A DNA stretch of 30,090 bases from a virus. The stretch is taken from IMG/VR virus record IMGVR_UViG_3300009130_000097, positions 1 through 30,090 of that record. One strand, given 5' to 3'. The position numbers and the translations under genes were made by a program. How positions within the stretch are numbered: position 1 is the stretch's first letter; each line of letters opens with the position of its first letter. The notes under the pieces are model-generated. The model saw only the letters and a program-made list of their open reading frames with translations, was not told where the DNA came from and did not search any database. Positions 14,474 to 22,042 of the stretch are shown here, piece after piece.

Positions 14474-14495
14474 AGCGTTGAAAGGAAATATGGCA

Positions 14496-15230
14496 ATGGC
14501 TAGTTTATACGATAAAGCTGCTCAACAGTGGAATAATCTCTTTTCAACTGCGCCTGCAGCAAGAGAACTGGCAGCCATTGGCGCGTCAACACAAAATGCG
14601 ATTAACGATACTGTTCGTAAGATTGATCGAGACACTAAAATACAACAAGGCGTCGCAGAAGCACTAAACTTTCAAAAAAGCCCACCTTATGTTCGCCCGA
14701 AAGCTCGACCAGCAAGCTTAACCAAAGAGATAAGCTCTTTCTCTGCTCCCCCTGTTATACCAAAAGGCAGCGCATTAGACGGCAACTGGGCATCGCATGT
14801 TCCAAAAGATCTTATCTTTACAGAAAGCAGCAACAGATGGGATGCAGACACAACAGACACTAAAGGCAGACGGTTTGTCGGAGCCTTGCAGTTTGGGCAA
14901 CAGCGTTTAAACGATCTTGTGAAAAACGGTGTTTTGCCAAAAGGCACGACATTGGAGATGCTTAAAAACAACACTGATGCGCAAGTCCAAGCCGGAAACT
15001 GGCATTTTCAAGATTACATCAACCGCATCAATAAAAACGGCCTATCAAAATACATCGGCACAAGACTTCCAGGACAAGACAAACCGTTAACGATGAACTC
15101 CCTACTCGCTATGGCGCACTTGGGCGGGTTCACCGGAATGGCTAAGTCGTTAGCATCTGGTGGAAAACACAACCCAAAAGACTCACTTGGCACAAGCTTA
15201 GTCAAATATGCGCGAATGCATTCGAACTAG
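14496..15230 (+). CDS. Lytic transglycosylase-like peptidoglycan hydrolase
   Basis: The protein is about 244 aa from ATG 14496. AAAGGA at 14481-14486 is well spaced for this start; ATG 14490 is also possible. A start at 14424 would add a hydrophobic signal-like leader but has no ribosome site and would overlap the endolysin gene. The N-terminal 95 residues are Ala- and Pro-rich and probably flexible. The C-terminal domain (about residues 100-240) has FTESSNRWDADTTDTKGRRF, a likely catalytic Glu in TESS, then GALQFGQQRLNDLV and LLAMAHLGGFTGMAKSL with GGKHNPKDSLGTSLVKYARMH. This matches the transglycosylase-like domains of phage virion proteins. It may act in cell-wall penetration during infection rather than lysis, since it precedes the portal gene. 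Confidence 0.7.
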   Translation: MASLYDKAAQQWNNLFSTAPAARELAAIGASTQNAINDTVRKIDRDTKIQQGVAEALNFQKSPPYVRPKARPASLTKEISSFSAPPVIPKGSALDGNWASHVPKDLIFTESSNRWDADTTDTKGRRFVGALQFGQQRLNDLVKNGVLPKGTTLEMLKNNTDAQVQAGNWHFQDYINRINKNGLSKYIGTRLPGQDKPLTMNSLLAMAHLGGFTGMAKSLASGGKHNPKDSLGTSLVKYARMHSN

Positions 15231-15241
15231 GAGAATGAATT

Positions 15242-17404
15242 ATGGCAGATAACTTCGATCCATCTATGTATTCTCCTGAATTTGGTACAGCTGCCAAACT
15301 TACGGAATGGGAAAATGAGCCGACTGTTCTGACGTTAAAAGAAGAACTGGATATTGCTAAACAATCTCATGACGAGCATGTCAGCCAAGTTAAAAGCTGG
15401 CTTGATCTTAGAAATGTCACCGGAAAGGCAATACCAAAAACAGGCGAGAATAGATCTTCTGTTCAGCCTAAACTGGTCCGGCGCCAAGCTGAATGGCGGT
15501 ACTCTGCCCTATCCGAACCGTTTCACACCGCAGAGGATATGTTTTCTGTAAAGCCTAAGACCTGGGAAGATACCCGTGCAGCTGAACAGAACACGTTGGT
15601 TCTAAACTATCAGTTTCGTACAAAACTGAATCGTGTGCGCTTCATTGACGAGCTTACCCGCACATCTGTGGATGAAGGGACATGTGTTGTTCGTCTTGGA
15701 TGGTTGCGAGAAACAGAAGTTGTTGAAGAAGAAGTTACAACTTGGCAATACGAAGAAATTGTAGATCAAGTTGCGCTTGATGCTCTTCAACAAGCTATGG
15801 CGCTGCGCACAGAAAACCCAAATGAGTTTTTAAACTTGCCCGAAGATCTGCAAGAGTCTGTAAAATATTCTATGGAAACCAGCGTAGCTGCTATGGCAGT
15901 TGCTGTTTCTTCAGAAATGGCTGAAGTGGAGAAAATTAAAAAGAACCAGCCCACTTTAGACATTATCAACTTTGAGAACTTTTACGTAGACCCTTCATGT
16001 GAAGGTGATCTTGATAAAGCCGCTTTTGCTGTTATCTCGTTTGAGACGTCAAAAGCAGAGCTCTTAAAAGACGGCCGCTACACAAACTTGGAAAAAGTAA
16101 ACTGGTCGTCAAACACTCCGCTCACAGAAGCAGATCACTCTACAGTGACGGACAGTGCGGTCGAGTTTAAAGATGACCTGCGCAAGCGGGTCATCGCTCA
16201 CGAATACTGGGGCTGGTACGACATCAATAACGATGACAACTTGGTTCCTATCTGCGCCACCTGGATCGGCAATACGATGATCAGAATGGAAGAGAACCCC
16301 TTCCCGGATCAAAAACTTCCTTTTGTTGTTGTCTCCTACCTGCCGGTAAAACGGTCACTCACAGGGGAGCCTGACGCTGAGCTTTTAGAGGAAAATCAAG
16401 CCATCTTAGGGGCTGTCACCAGAGGCATGATTGATCTCATGGGACGCTCTGCAAATGGGCAGACAGGTTTTGCCAAAGGAATGCTCGATGTTGTTAACCG
16501 CCGCCGCTACGATTCAGGAGCAGATTATGAATTTAATCCGAACATGCCTCCGGCTTCTGGGATTCTTCAACATAAGTACCCCGAAATTCCAGCTTCCGCG
16601 CTTAATATGCTGCAACTTCAAAATCAGGAAGCCGAGGCTCTTTCGGGTGTTAAAGCGTTTAGCGGCGGATTATCGGGAGAAAGTTATGGTAACGTGGCTA
16701 CGGGTATCCGTGGAATGCTTGATGCTGCGAGCAAAAGGGAAATGGCTATTTTACGTCGCTTGGCAGGAGGTCTTGAGAAAATTGGGTCGAAAATAATCTC
16801 TATGAACCAAGTCTTTTTGTCAGAAGAAGAAATTGTGCGCATTACAAACGGTGAGTTTGTTTCGATCAGACGAGAAGATATTCAAGGCGAGTTCGATCTT
16901 GAGGTTGATATTACCACTGCTGAGATCAATGAATCTAAAGCACAGGACTTGAGCTTTATGCTGCAAACCATCGGCAACTCAATGGAAATGCCAATGGTTC
17001 AAATGATTTTATCTGAGATAGCGGGGCTAAAAAGAATGCCCCTTCTGGCAAAACGTATTGAAGACTACCAACCAGAGCCAAACCCAGTTGCAGAACAGAT
17101 GCAGCAGCTTGAGTTGCAAAAAGCGCAATTGGAAATTGCTGAACTGGAGTCAAAAGTACAGCTTAATCAGGCCAAGGCGCGAAAAGAACTTGCAGACGCC
17201 GAAATGAAAGACCTTGATTTTGTTGAGCAGGAAAGCGGTACAAAACATTTGCGTGACATGGATGTTCGCGCATCACAAGCACGATCAAACCAAGACCTAG
17301 AAATAACAAAACGGATCTTGGATCAGGGGCAACGTGGAGATCCTGGAAGAGAAGTCGCAGACGCATTGCTTTTCAGAACAGTCCAAGAGGATCTCAGTAA
17401 CTAA
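15242..17404 (+). CDS. Portal protein (N4-like/large podoviral type)
   Basis: This 720-aa protein starts after AGGAGA. Portal proteins form the ring at the capsid vertex through which DNA is packaged and ejected. Supporting features are the large size, the N-terminal region with VRRQAEWRYSALSEPFHT (about 80-97) and DELTRTSVDEGTCVVRLGW (about 137-155), and the central DIINFENFYVDPSC (about 239-252). Further support comes from HEYWGWYDINNDDN with LPFVVVSYLPVKRSLTGEPD (about 320-380), and from GLSGESYGNVATGIRGMLDAASKREM in the wing-like region (about 473-500). The C-terminus (about 618-660) is a strong coiled coil rich in Gln, Lys and Glu. The position before the scaffold and capsid genes is as expected, and the length is close to that of N4-like portals from memory. 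No terminase gene is present nearby in this window. Confidence 0.85.
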   Translation: MADNFDPSMYSPEFGTAAKLTEWENEPTVLTLKEELDIAKQSHDEHVSQVKSWLDLRNVTGKAIPKTGENRSSVQPKLVRRQAEWRYSALSEPFHTAEDMFSVKPKTWEDTRAAEQNTLVLNYQFRTKLNRVRFIDELTRTSVDEGTCVVRLGWLRETEVVEEEVTTWQYEEIVDQVALDALQQAMALRTENPNEFLNLPEDLQESVKYSMETSVAAMAVAVSSEMAEVEKIKKNQPTLDIINFENFYVDPSCEGDLDKAAFAVISFETSKAELLKDGRYTNLEKVNWSSNTPLTEADHSTVTDSAVEFKDDLRKRVIAHEYWGWYDINNDDNLVPICATWIGNTMIRMEENPFPDQKLPFVVVSYLPVKRSLTGEPDAELLEENQAILGAVTRGMIDLMGRSANGQTGFAKGMLDVVNRRRYDSGADYEFNPNMPPASGILQHKYPEIPASALNMLQLQNQEAEALSGVKAFSGGLSGESYGNVATGIRGMLDAASKREMAILRRLAGGLEKIGSKIISMNQVFLSEEEIVRITNGEFVSIRREDIQGEFDLEVDITTAEINESKAQDLSFMLQTIGNSMEMPMVQMILSEIAGLKRMPLLAKRIEDYQPEPNPVAEQMQQLELQKAQLEIAELESKVQLNQAKARKELADAEMKDLDFVEQESGTKHLRDMDVRASQARSNQDLEITKRILDQGQRGDPGREVADALLFRTVQEDLSN

Positions 17405-17432
17405 CGACAACCGAAAACCTAAAGGGAATGAC

Positions 17433-17768
17433 ATGTCGCAAACAGAAGAAATTGAACTTTCCATCGCTGAAGCCAAGAAGATGATTGCACGCAAAGATGC
17501 AGCAACTCGTCTTGCGGATAACGCAGATTTTAAAGAACTTATTCTTGACGGGTATCTTAAAGAAGAAGCTATCCGCCTTGGGCATATCTCTGCAGATGCC
17601 AATATGAAGCCGCACAGAGAAGAGATCTTTCTTGCGCTGCAAGCTATCTCGCTGTTCAGACAATACATGCAAAATATGATCCGTATGGGTGATATTGCTG
17701 CTGCTGAACTCTTTGATCATGAGCAGGCGTTAGATGAGGTTCGGGCTGAAGAGGCGTATGTCGCATGA
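17433..17768 (+). CDS. Small helical protein between portal and scaffold
   Basis: The start at 17433 is supported by AAAGGGA five bases upstream; an earlier in-frame ATG at 17334 would overlap the portal gene by 71 bases. The 111-aa product is almost entirely helical and charged (IEEELSIAEAKKMIARKD-like start, then FLALQAISLFRQYMQNMIRM). It ends with an acidic EQALDEVRAEEAYVA. I do not recognise a family. Its stop overlaps the next start (ATGA), so it is translationally coupled to the probable scaffold gene. Position between portal and scaffold suggests a head-assembly or head-completion role, by analogy with the small gene at this place in N4-like phages, recalled from memory. Confidence 0.65.
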   Translation: MSQTEEIELSIAEAKKMIARKDAATRLADNADFKELILDGYLKEEAIRLGHISADANMKPHREEIFLALQAISLFRQYMQNMIRMGDIAAAELFDHEQALDEVRAEEAYVA

Positions 17769-18988
17769 GTGGAGAGCCCGATTATGAAAACATGACTGAC
17801 GAGGAACTGATGAATATTGCAGTTCCAAGTGAGCAAACGTCTTCTGAGGAGGCCTCCCCTGCCCCGGAAGAAGAACCCGCTGATGAACCAATGTTTGTTG
17901 AAAGCAACACACCCACATTGGAAGATTCTTTAGATGCGGCTGCTGAGACAGCTGAAGTTCCAGAAACAGACGCACCTTTTGTTGAAGAAGACAGCAACGA
18001 TGTCGAAGAAGAAGAAGTCTCTGCTGAAGAGATCGAAGAAGAAGAAACAGAAGAAGGCCCAAAGCAAAGCGAAGCAGAGCAAAGCGACGATGTTGAAGAA
18101 TCTGCTGAAGCTGAAAAAGCAGAAGATACTGATGACACTGAGTCAAAAGAAGATAAAGACACAGTAGATTATCAAGCGCTTTATGAAAAAATAATGGCCC
18201 CGTTCAAAGCAAATGGGAAAATGATTCAGGTCAACACACCTGAAGAAGCCATAACGCTCATGCAGCATGGCGCCAATTACACAAAGAAAATGCACGCGCT
18301 TAAGCCAAATCTTAAAATAATGCGCGCATTGGAAAATAATGGTCTGCTTGAAGAAGATAAGATTAACAATCTTATTGATCTGGCAAACAAGAACCAAGAC
18401 GCAATCCTTAAGTTGGTTCAAGACGCTAACCTCGATCCAATGGAAATGGATACGAGCGCTGAGACAACTTATAAACCGCAAAACCATTCCGTTAGTGATC
18501 AGGAAATGGACTTTCATACGACACTGGAAGACGTTCTTTCAATGGAGTCTGGATCAGAAACCATTTCTATGATAAATACGCACTGGGATCAGGCTTCGAA
18601 AGAAGCGATCTATAAAGAACCGCAAATCATGCAAGTGATACATGATCAGCGAGCAAACGGCATTTATGACCGGATCTACGCTGAGATTGATAGACGCAGG
18701 ACTTTGGGTACTCTTTCCACCACCATTCCACTTATTCAAGCTTATAAGCAAGTTGGGGACGAATTACATAGCTCTGGTCAACTCGTTACGCAGGAAACCC
18801 CTGCGAACCAAAGTGAACCAAAGGTTTTAGAAACTCGTACGTCTAACCCTCGTAAAGCCGTTTCGAATGGTGACAAAGCACGGGCAGCTTCTCCTACCCG
18901 CGCTGCACCAAAATCATCGCCAAAACCCTTCGATCCTTTTTCACTAAGCGATGAAGAGATCATGGCGATTCCGACACAGTTTTCATGA
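17765..18988 (+). CDS. Acidic scaffold-like head assembly protein
   Basis: This 407-aa protein overlaps the upstream stop by four bases. The first 135 residues are extremely acidic, Glu/Asp-rich and low in complexity (long runs of E with S, A and D), so likely disordered. The middle and C-terminal parts are helical, with QALYEKIMAPFKANGKMIQV (about 138-157), NGLLEEDKINNLIDLANKNQ (about 190-210) and RTLGTLSTTIPLIQAYKQVG (about 312-332). The last 40 residues are Ala/Pro/Ser-rich, ending DPFSLSDEEIMAIPTQFS. An acidic head, a helical body and a position directly before the capsid gene fit a scaffolding protein. I infer this from place and composition; no signature motif is visible. Confidence 0.7.
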   Translation: MSGEPDYENMTDEELMNIAVPSEQTSSEEASPAPEEEPADEPMFVESNTPTLEDSLDAAAETAEVPETDAPFVEEDSNDVEEEEVSAEEIEEEETEEGPKQSEAEQSDDVEESAEAEKAEDTDDTESKEDKDTVDYQALYEKIMAPFKANGKMIQVNTPEEAITLMQHGANYTKKMHALKPNLKIMRALENNGLLEEDKINNLIDLANKNQDAILKLVQDANLDPMEMDTSAETTYKPQNHSVSDQEMDFHTTLEDVLSMESGSETISMINTHWDQASKEAIYKEPQIMQVIHDQRANGIYDRIYAEIDRRRTLGTLSTTIPLIQAYKQVGDELHSSGQLVTQETPANQSEPKVLETRTSNPRKAVSNGDKARAASPTRAAPKSSPKPFDPFSLSDEEIMAIPTQFS

Positions 18989-18999
18989 GGTAACTTATC

Positions 19000-20190
19000 A
19001 TGGCACAACAATATAATGCTCCAAATACCACAGCTTCATCCATTGAAGGTGCTGGCTCTTCTCAAATGAACACGTTCTTCTGGCAACGAAAGGCGCTGGT
19101 TGAAGCTAAAAAAGACATGTATTTTATGCCTCTGGCAGATACCGTCTCGATGCCGAAGCACTACGGCAAAGAAATTCGTGTTTATCACTACATGCCGCTT
19201 TTGGATGATCGCAACATAAACGATCAAGGTCTCGACGCTTCCGGCGCAACCATTTCCAATGGTAACTTGTATGGTTCCTCTAAAGATGTAGGGACTATTG
19301 ATTCCAAACTTCCAACTCTGACTGAAAACGGCGGCCGCGTTAACCGCGTCGGTTTCACACGTATTCAGCGTACTGGGACAATTCAAAAGTTTGGTTTCTT
19401 CCAAGAGTTCACACAAGAGTCCATGGACTTTGACACTGACGCAGAACTCTACATGCACTTGTCTCGTGAAATGGTCACAGGTGCGACACAGCTGTCAGAA
19501 GCAGTTCTGCAAAAAGAACTTCTCGCAGGTGCTGGAACTGTTGTTTACGCTGGTGACGCTACATCAGATGCAACAGTTAGCGGTGAATCCGCAGATCCTG
19601 CAGTGGTTGATTATGCCGATCTGATGCGTCTGGCACGTATCCTGAACGACAACCGCACTCCAAAGCAAACCAAAGTTATCGCCGGCTCACGTATGATTGA
19701 TACCAAAACAATCAACTCAGGCCGTGTGATGTACGCTGGTTCGGAAATGGAAGCGACACTGAAAGGGATGACTGACTTGTTCAACAACCCTGCATTCGTT
19801 CCTGTGCATCAATATGCTGACGCAGGCAACGTCCTAAACGGTGAGATCGGTACGATTGACCAGTTCCGTATCGTTGTTGTTCCTGAAATGCTTCACTTCG
19901 CAGGCGTAGGTGCAGCTGTGGGAACAAATCCAGGTTACGAAGAAAGCGGCGGTAACTACAGTGTCTTCCCAATGCTTTGTGTTGGGGCTGAATCTTTCAC
20001 AACAATTGGTTTCCAAACTGGTGGTAAGGACATGAAGTTCAAAATCACCACAAAGATGCCAGGCAAAGAAACAGCAGACCGTAACGATCCTTATGGCGAG
20101 TTGGGCTTTAGCTCAATCAAATGGTATCATGGCACTATGATCCTTCGCCCTGAGCGTCTTGCAGTCGTTAAGTCACTTGCAACTATCTAA
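19000..20190 (+). CDS. Major capsid protein, N4-gp56 family
   Basis: This 396-aa protein starts after GAGGTAA. It has the features of the N4-gp56 family: [47 protein letters not shown] near the N-terminus (about 25-75, HK97-like N-arm and E-loop region), then [20 protein letters not shown] (about 131-150), and a helix [20 protein letters not shown] (about 158-177). Later come [35 protein letters not shown] and a closing [27 protein letters not shown]. The length agrees with N4 gp56, about 400 aa. It forms the capsid lattice. A strong hairpin follows the gene, probably limiting downstream expression. This is the best taxonomic marker in the window. Confidence 0.93.
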   Translation: MAQQYNAPNTTASSIEGAGSSQMNTFFWQRKALVEAKKDMYFMPLADTVSMPKHYGKEIRVYHYMPLLDDRNINDQGLDASGATISNGNLYGSSKDVGTIDSKLPTLTENGGRVNRVGFTRIQRTGTIQKFGFFQEFTQESMDFDTDAELYMHLSREMVTGATQLSEAVLQKELLAGAGTVVYAGDATSDATVSGESADPAVVDYADLMRLARILNDNRTPKQTKVIAGSRMIDTKTINSGRVMYAGSEMEATLKGMTDLFNNPAFVPVHQYADAGNVLNGEIGTIDQFRIVVVPEMLHFAGVGAAVGTNPGYEESGGNYSVFPMLCVGAESFTTIGFQTGGKDMKFKITTKMPGKETADRNDPYGELGFSSIKWYHGTMILRPERLAVVKSLATI

Positions 20191-20198
20191 ACCAAGCT

Positions 20199-20224
20199 GG
20201 GTAGGGGGTGACAGCCCCCTACCC
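20199..20224 (+). terminator. Hairpin after the capsid gene
   Basis: GGGTAGGGGG at 20199-20208 pairs perfectly with CCCCCTACCC at 20215-20224 (10 bp, six-base loop TGACAG). Only a short TTT follows, so intrinsic termination may be partial. It lies nine bases after the capsid stop and ahead of the next gene's ribosome site, so it may also protect the capsid mRNA. Confidence 0.7.
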
Positions 20225-20260
20225 TTTCCATTTACCTGCATTAAGGATTGAAAAATCACC

Positions 20261-20848
20261 ATGTCTGATCTTGAAAATCAAATCGAAGAAGAATTTGACA
20301 CCTCTGAAGAAGCTGAGCTCGCTGCTCTAAAAGAGCGTGCAAAAATGATGGGCCTTAAACTTTCGCCAAAAATAGGGCTTGAGAAACTTAAAGCCAAAAT
20401 CGAAGCAAAGCTTAACCCCCCTGTCGAAGAAGACGTAGATCCGGGGGAAGAAACAGCAGTTCAACGAAAAGCCCGCATCCGTAAAAAGCAAATAGCAGAG
20501 CAAATGGTTCTGGTACGTTGCCGCATTGCCAACCTTAATCCGGGCAAGCGTGATTTGCGCGGCGAGATATTTACAGTGGCAAACAAATACATTGGCACTG
20601 TGCGGAAGTTCATTCCCTATGGGGAAGCCACAGACAACGGATATCACATTCCGCGCATTTTGTATGAGCAACTCAAGACCAGAAAGTTTCTGCAGGTAAA
20701 TACACGTAATGACCGTTCCGCCGGAAACCAGATCGTTGTGGATCAGCGGTGGGTTCCAGAATTTAGCATCGAAGTTCTTCCCAGCTTGACTCAAGAAGAA
20801 CTCGATAAGCTCGCTGCGTCGCAGGCAGCAGCTGGTGGGGTGTCTTAA
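20261..20848 (+). CDS. HeH/SAP-like domain protein, conserved next to the capsid gene
   Basis: This 195-aa protein has a short acidic start and then a helix-extended-loop-helix pattern of the HeH/SAP type (about residues 22-51, LKERAKMMGLKLSPKIGLEKLKAKI). After an acidic linker, the rest is a compact domain with VLVRCRIANLNPGKRDLRGEIFTVANKYIGTVRKFIPYGE (about 83-122), GYHIPRILYEQLKTRKFLQV and QRWVPEFSIEVLPSLTQEEL. From memory, proteins of this layout frequently accompany N4-gp56 capsid genes in phages and contigs, but I know no assigned function. HeH domains usually bind nucleic acid. AAGGA lies 13 bases before the ATG, which is a long spacing. It sits alone between two strong hairpins. Confidence 0.75.
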   Translation: MSDLENQIEEEFDTSEEAELAALKERAKMMGLKLSPKIGLEKLKAKIEAKLNPPVEEDVDPGEETAVQRKARIRKKQIAEQMVLVRCRIANLNPGKRDLRGEIFTVANKYIGTVRKFIPYGEATDNGYHIPRILYEQLKTRKFLQVNTRNDRSAGNQIVVDQRWVPEFSIEVLPSLTQEELDKLAASQAAAGGVS

Positions 20849-20879
20849 GGGTTTCCTCCCTGGCCCTCAAAGACACCCC
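20837..20879 (+). terminator. Long hairpin overlapping the upstream stop codon
   Basis: GGGGTGTCTT at 20837-20846 pairs with AAGACACCCC at 20870-20879, and inside it AGGG pairs with CCCT around a small bulge. The 5' arm contains the last codons and the stop codon of the preceding gene. No T-tract follows (AAACTGTAAATG), so it may act as an mRNA-stabilising or attenuating structure rather than a classic terminator. Confidence 0.6.
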
Positions 20880-20906
20880 AAACTGTAAATGTAACTGGAG
20901 AGCACT

Positions 20907-22028
20907 ATGACAGACGCCCCAAATACCACTGCCGACAATATGGCAAATGCCTTATTTACGGCTCTGACAAGTGACGCAAATTTTACACTGCCTACGTTGG
21001 ATTTGAACAGTACAGACTTTGATCTTCCGACGACAACTTACACAGATAATTCAAGGCTTACAGAAGCAGATCTAACATCTCGGAGTGTTGGGGGGACAGG
21101 GCTCTTTGATGGCTTAATGGCATCAATAGCAGCACAGCTAAACTCAGAATTTGAAGCAGGTCGTATAACGGCAAAAGAATATTCCACATCTTATGTGGCT
21201 TTGTCGCAGAGCGCTATGAGCAGCGCTGTGCAATACCTGCTTCAAAAAGACCAACAGTATTGGCAAGCAGAGCTTATCAAACAACAGGCCATAGCAGCAG
21301 AGCTTGCTGTGGTTCAAGGAAAGCTACAAGTAGAGACTTTAAAAGCGCAGACCATTCAAGCACGGATGGCAGCCTCTTCAACAGCAGCCGAATACTCTTT
21401 GAACAAGATGCGTTTGGCGGCAGAAGAAGCAGCTATTGATCTGTCAGTCTCACAAAAAGCGCAGGTTGATTATCAAACCAATACGGTCTTGCCGCAAGAA
21501 GTGACTGTCGCACAAAAACGTGTGGACATTGGAACTGCAGAGATCAGCCTTACAACTGCAAATGTTAACAAAACAAACTACGAAACACAGTCTTTGCTTC
21601 CTGCACAGAAAGCCAAGATTGATAAAGATGCAGCAAAGACCGATTATGAAACCACGGACTTGCTCGTGTCTCAGAAACTTAATGTGGATCAAGATACTGC
21701 TGTTAAACAGTATCAAAAAGACCATCTGCTTCCCTCACAAAAAGACAACTTCGAAGAACAAACCGAAGCGCATCGAGCCAAAACGCTTGATACAAGAAGC
21801 GACGGTACAACAGCTGTTGCTGGCTCTATGGGCAAACAAAAAGATCTACATAGTGAACAGATCACAGCCTATCAGCGTGACGCGGAAGCCAAAGCCGTCA
21901 AGATGGTCTTAGACACTTGGATCACTCGCAAAACAGTAGACGAAGCCACAGGCCTGCCCAGTGAGCTTGATACCACTGCGTTGAATACACTGATCGAAGA
22001 AATGAAAACAAACCTTGGGTTCAGTTAA
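20907..22028 (+). CDS. Coiled-coil repeat virion protein
   Basis: This 373-aa protein starts after GGAGAG. The first 80 residues are Thr/Ala/Asp-rich with a GLFDGLMASIAAQLNSEFEAGRI helix. From about 105 to 300 the protein is Gln/Lys/Ala-rich and repetitive. Units of about 25-30 residues end in patterns such as NTVLPQEVTVAQKRVD, QSLLPAQKAKIDKDAA, TDLLVSQKLNVDQDTA and DHLLPSQKDNFEEQTE, suggesting a long helical or coiled-coil rod. The C-terminal 60 residues are globular and helical. It has no membrane segment. Its place after the capsid region, before the 752-aa structural protein, is where N4 has tail or connector proteins, recalled from memory. The exact role is unknown. Confidence 0.7.
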   Translation: MTDAPNTTADNMANALFTALTSDANFTLPTLDLNSTDFDLPTTTYTDNSRLTEADLTSRSVGGTGLFDGLMASIAAQLNSEFEAGRITAKEYSTSYVALSQSAMSSAVQYLLQKDQQYWQAELIKQQAIAAELAVVQGKLQVETLKAQTIQARMAASSTAAEYSLNKMRLAAEEAAIDLSVSQKAQVDYQTNTVLPQEVTVAQKRVDIGTAEISLTTANVNKTNYETQSLLPAQKAKIDKDAAKTDYETTDLLVSQKLNVDQDTAVKQYQKDHLLPSQKDNFEEQTEAHRAKTLDTRSDGTTAVAGSMGKQKDLHSEQITAYQRDAEAKAVKMVLDTWITRKTVDEATGLPSELDTTALNTLIEEMKTNLGFS

Positions 22029-22042
22029 TCTAGGAAATACGA

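Noticed and set aside
14424-14495. Signal peptide for the transglycosylase-like protein
   Set aside because: The ATG at 14424 has no ribosome site and overlaps the endolysin gene, while AAAGGA fits ATG 14496 or 14490. The hydrophobic stretch is better explained as promoter DNA, though not fully excluded.
18061-18089. Further CAAAGC-like iterations
   Set aside because: They lie inside the scaffold coding sequence and encode its acidic Gln/Ser/Glu stretch, so codon composition explains them. They also lack the AATC part of the intergenic element.
17730-18146. Leu/Gln-rich minus-strand ORF and Lys-rich + strand ORF in the scaffold region
   Set aside because: These are other-frame readings of the GAA-rich acidic segment of the scaffold-like gene, not genes.
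20327-20794. 155-aa minus-strand ORF
   Set aside because: It lies wholly opposite the HeH/SAP-like gene and has a Cys/Phe-rich composition typical of antisense frames.
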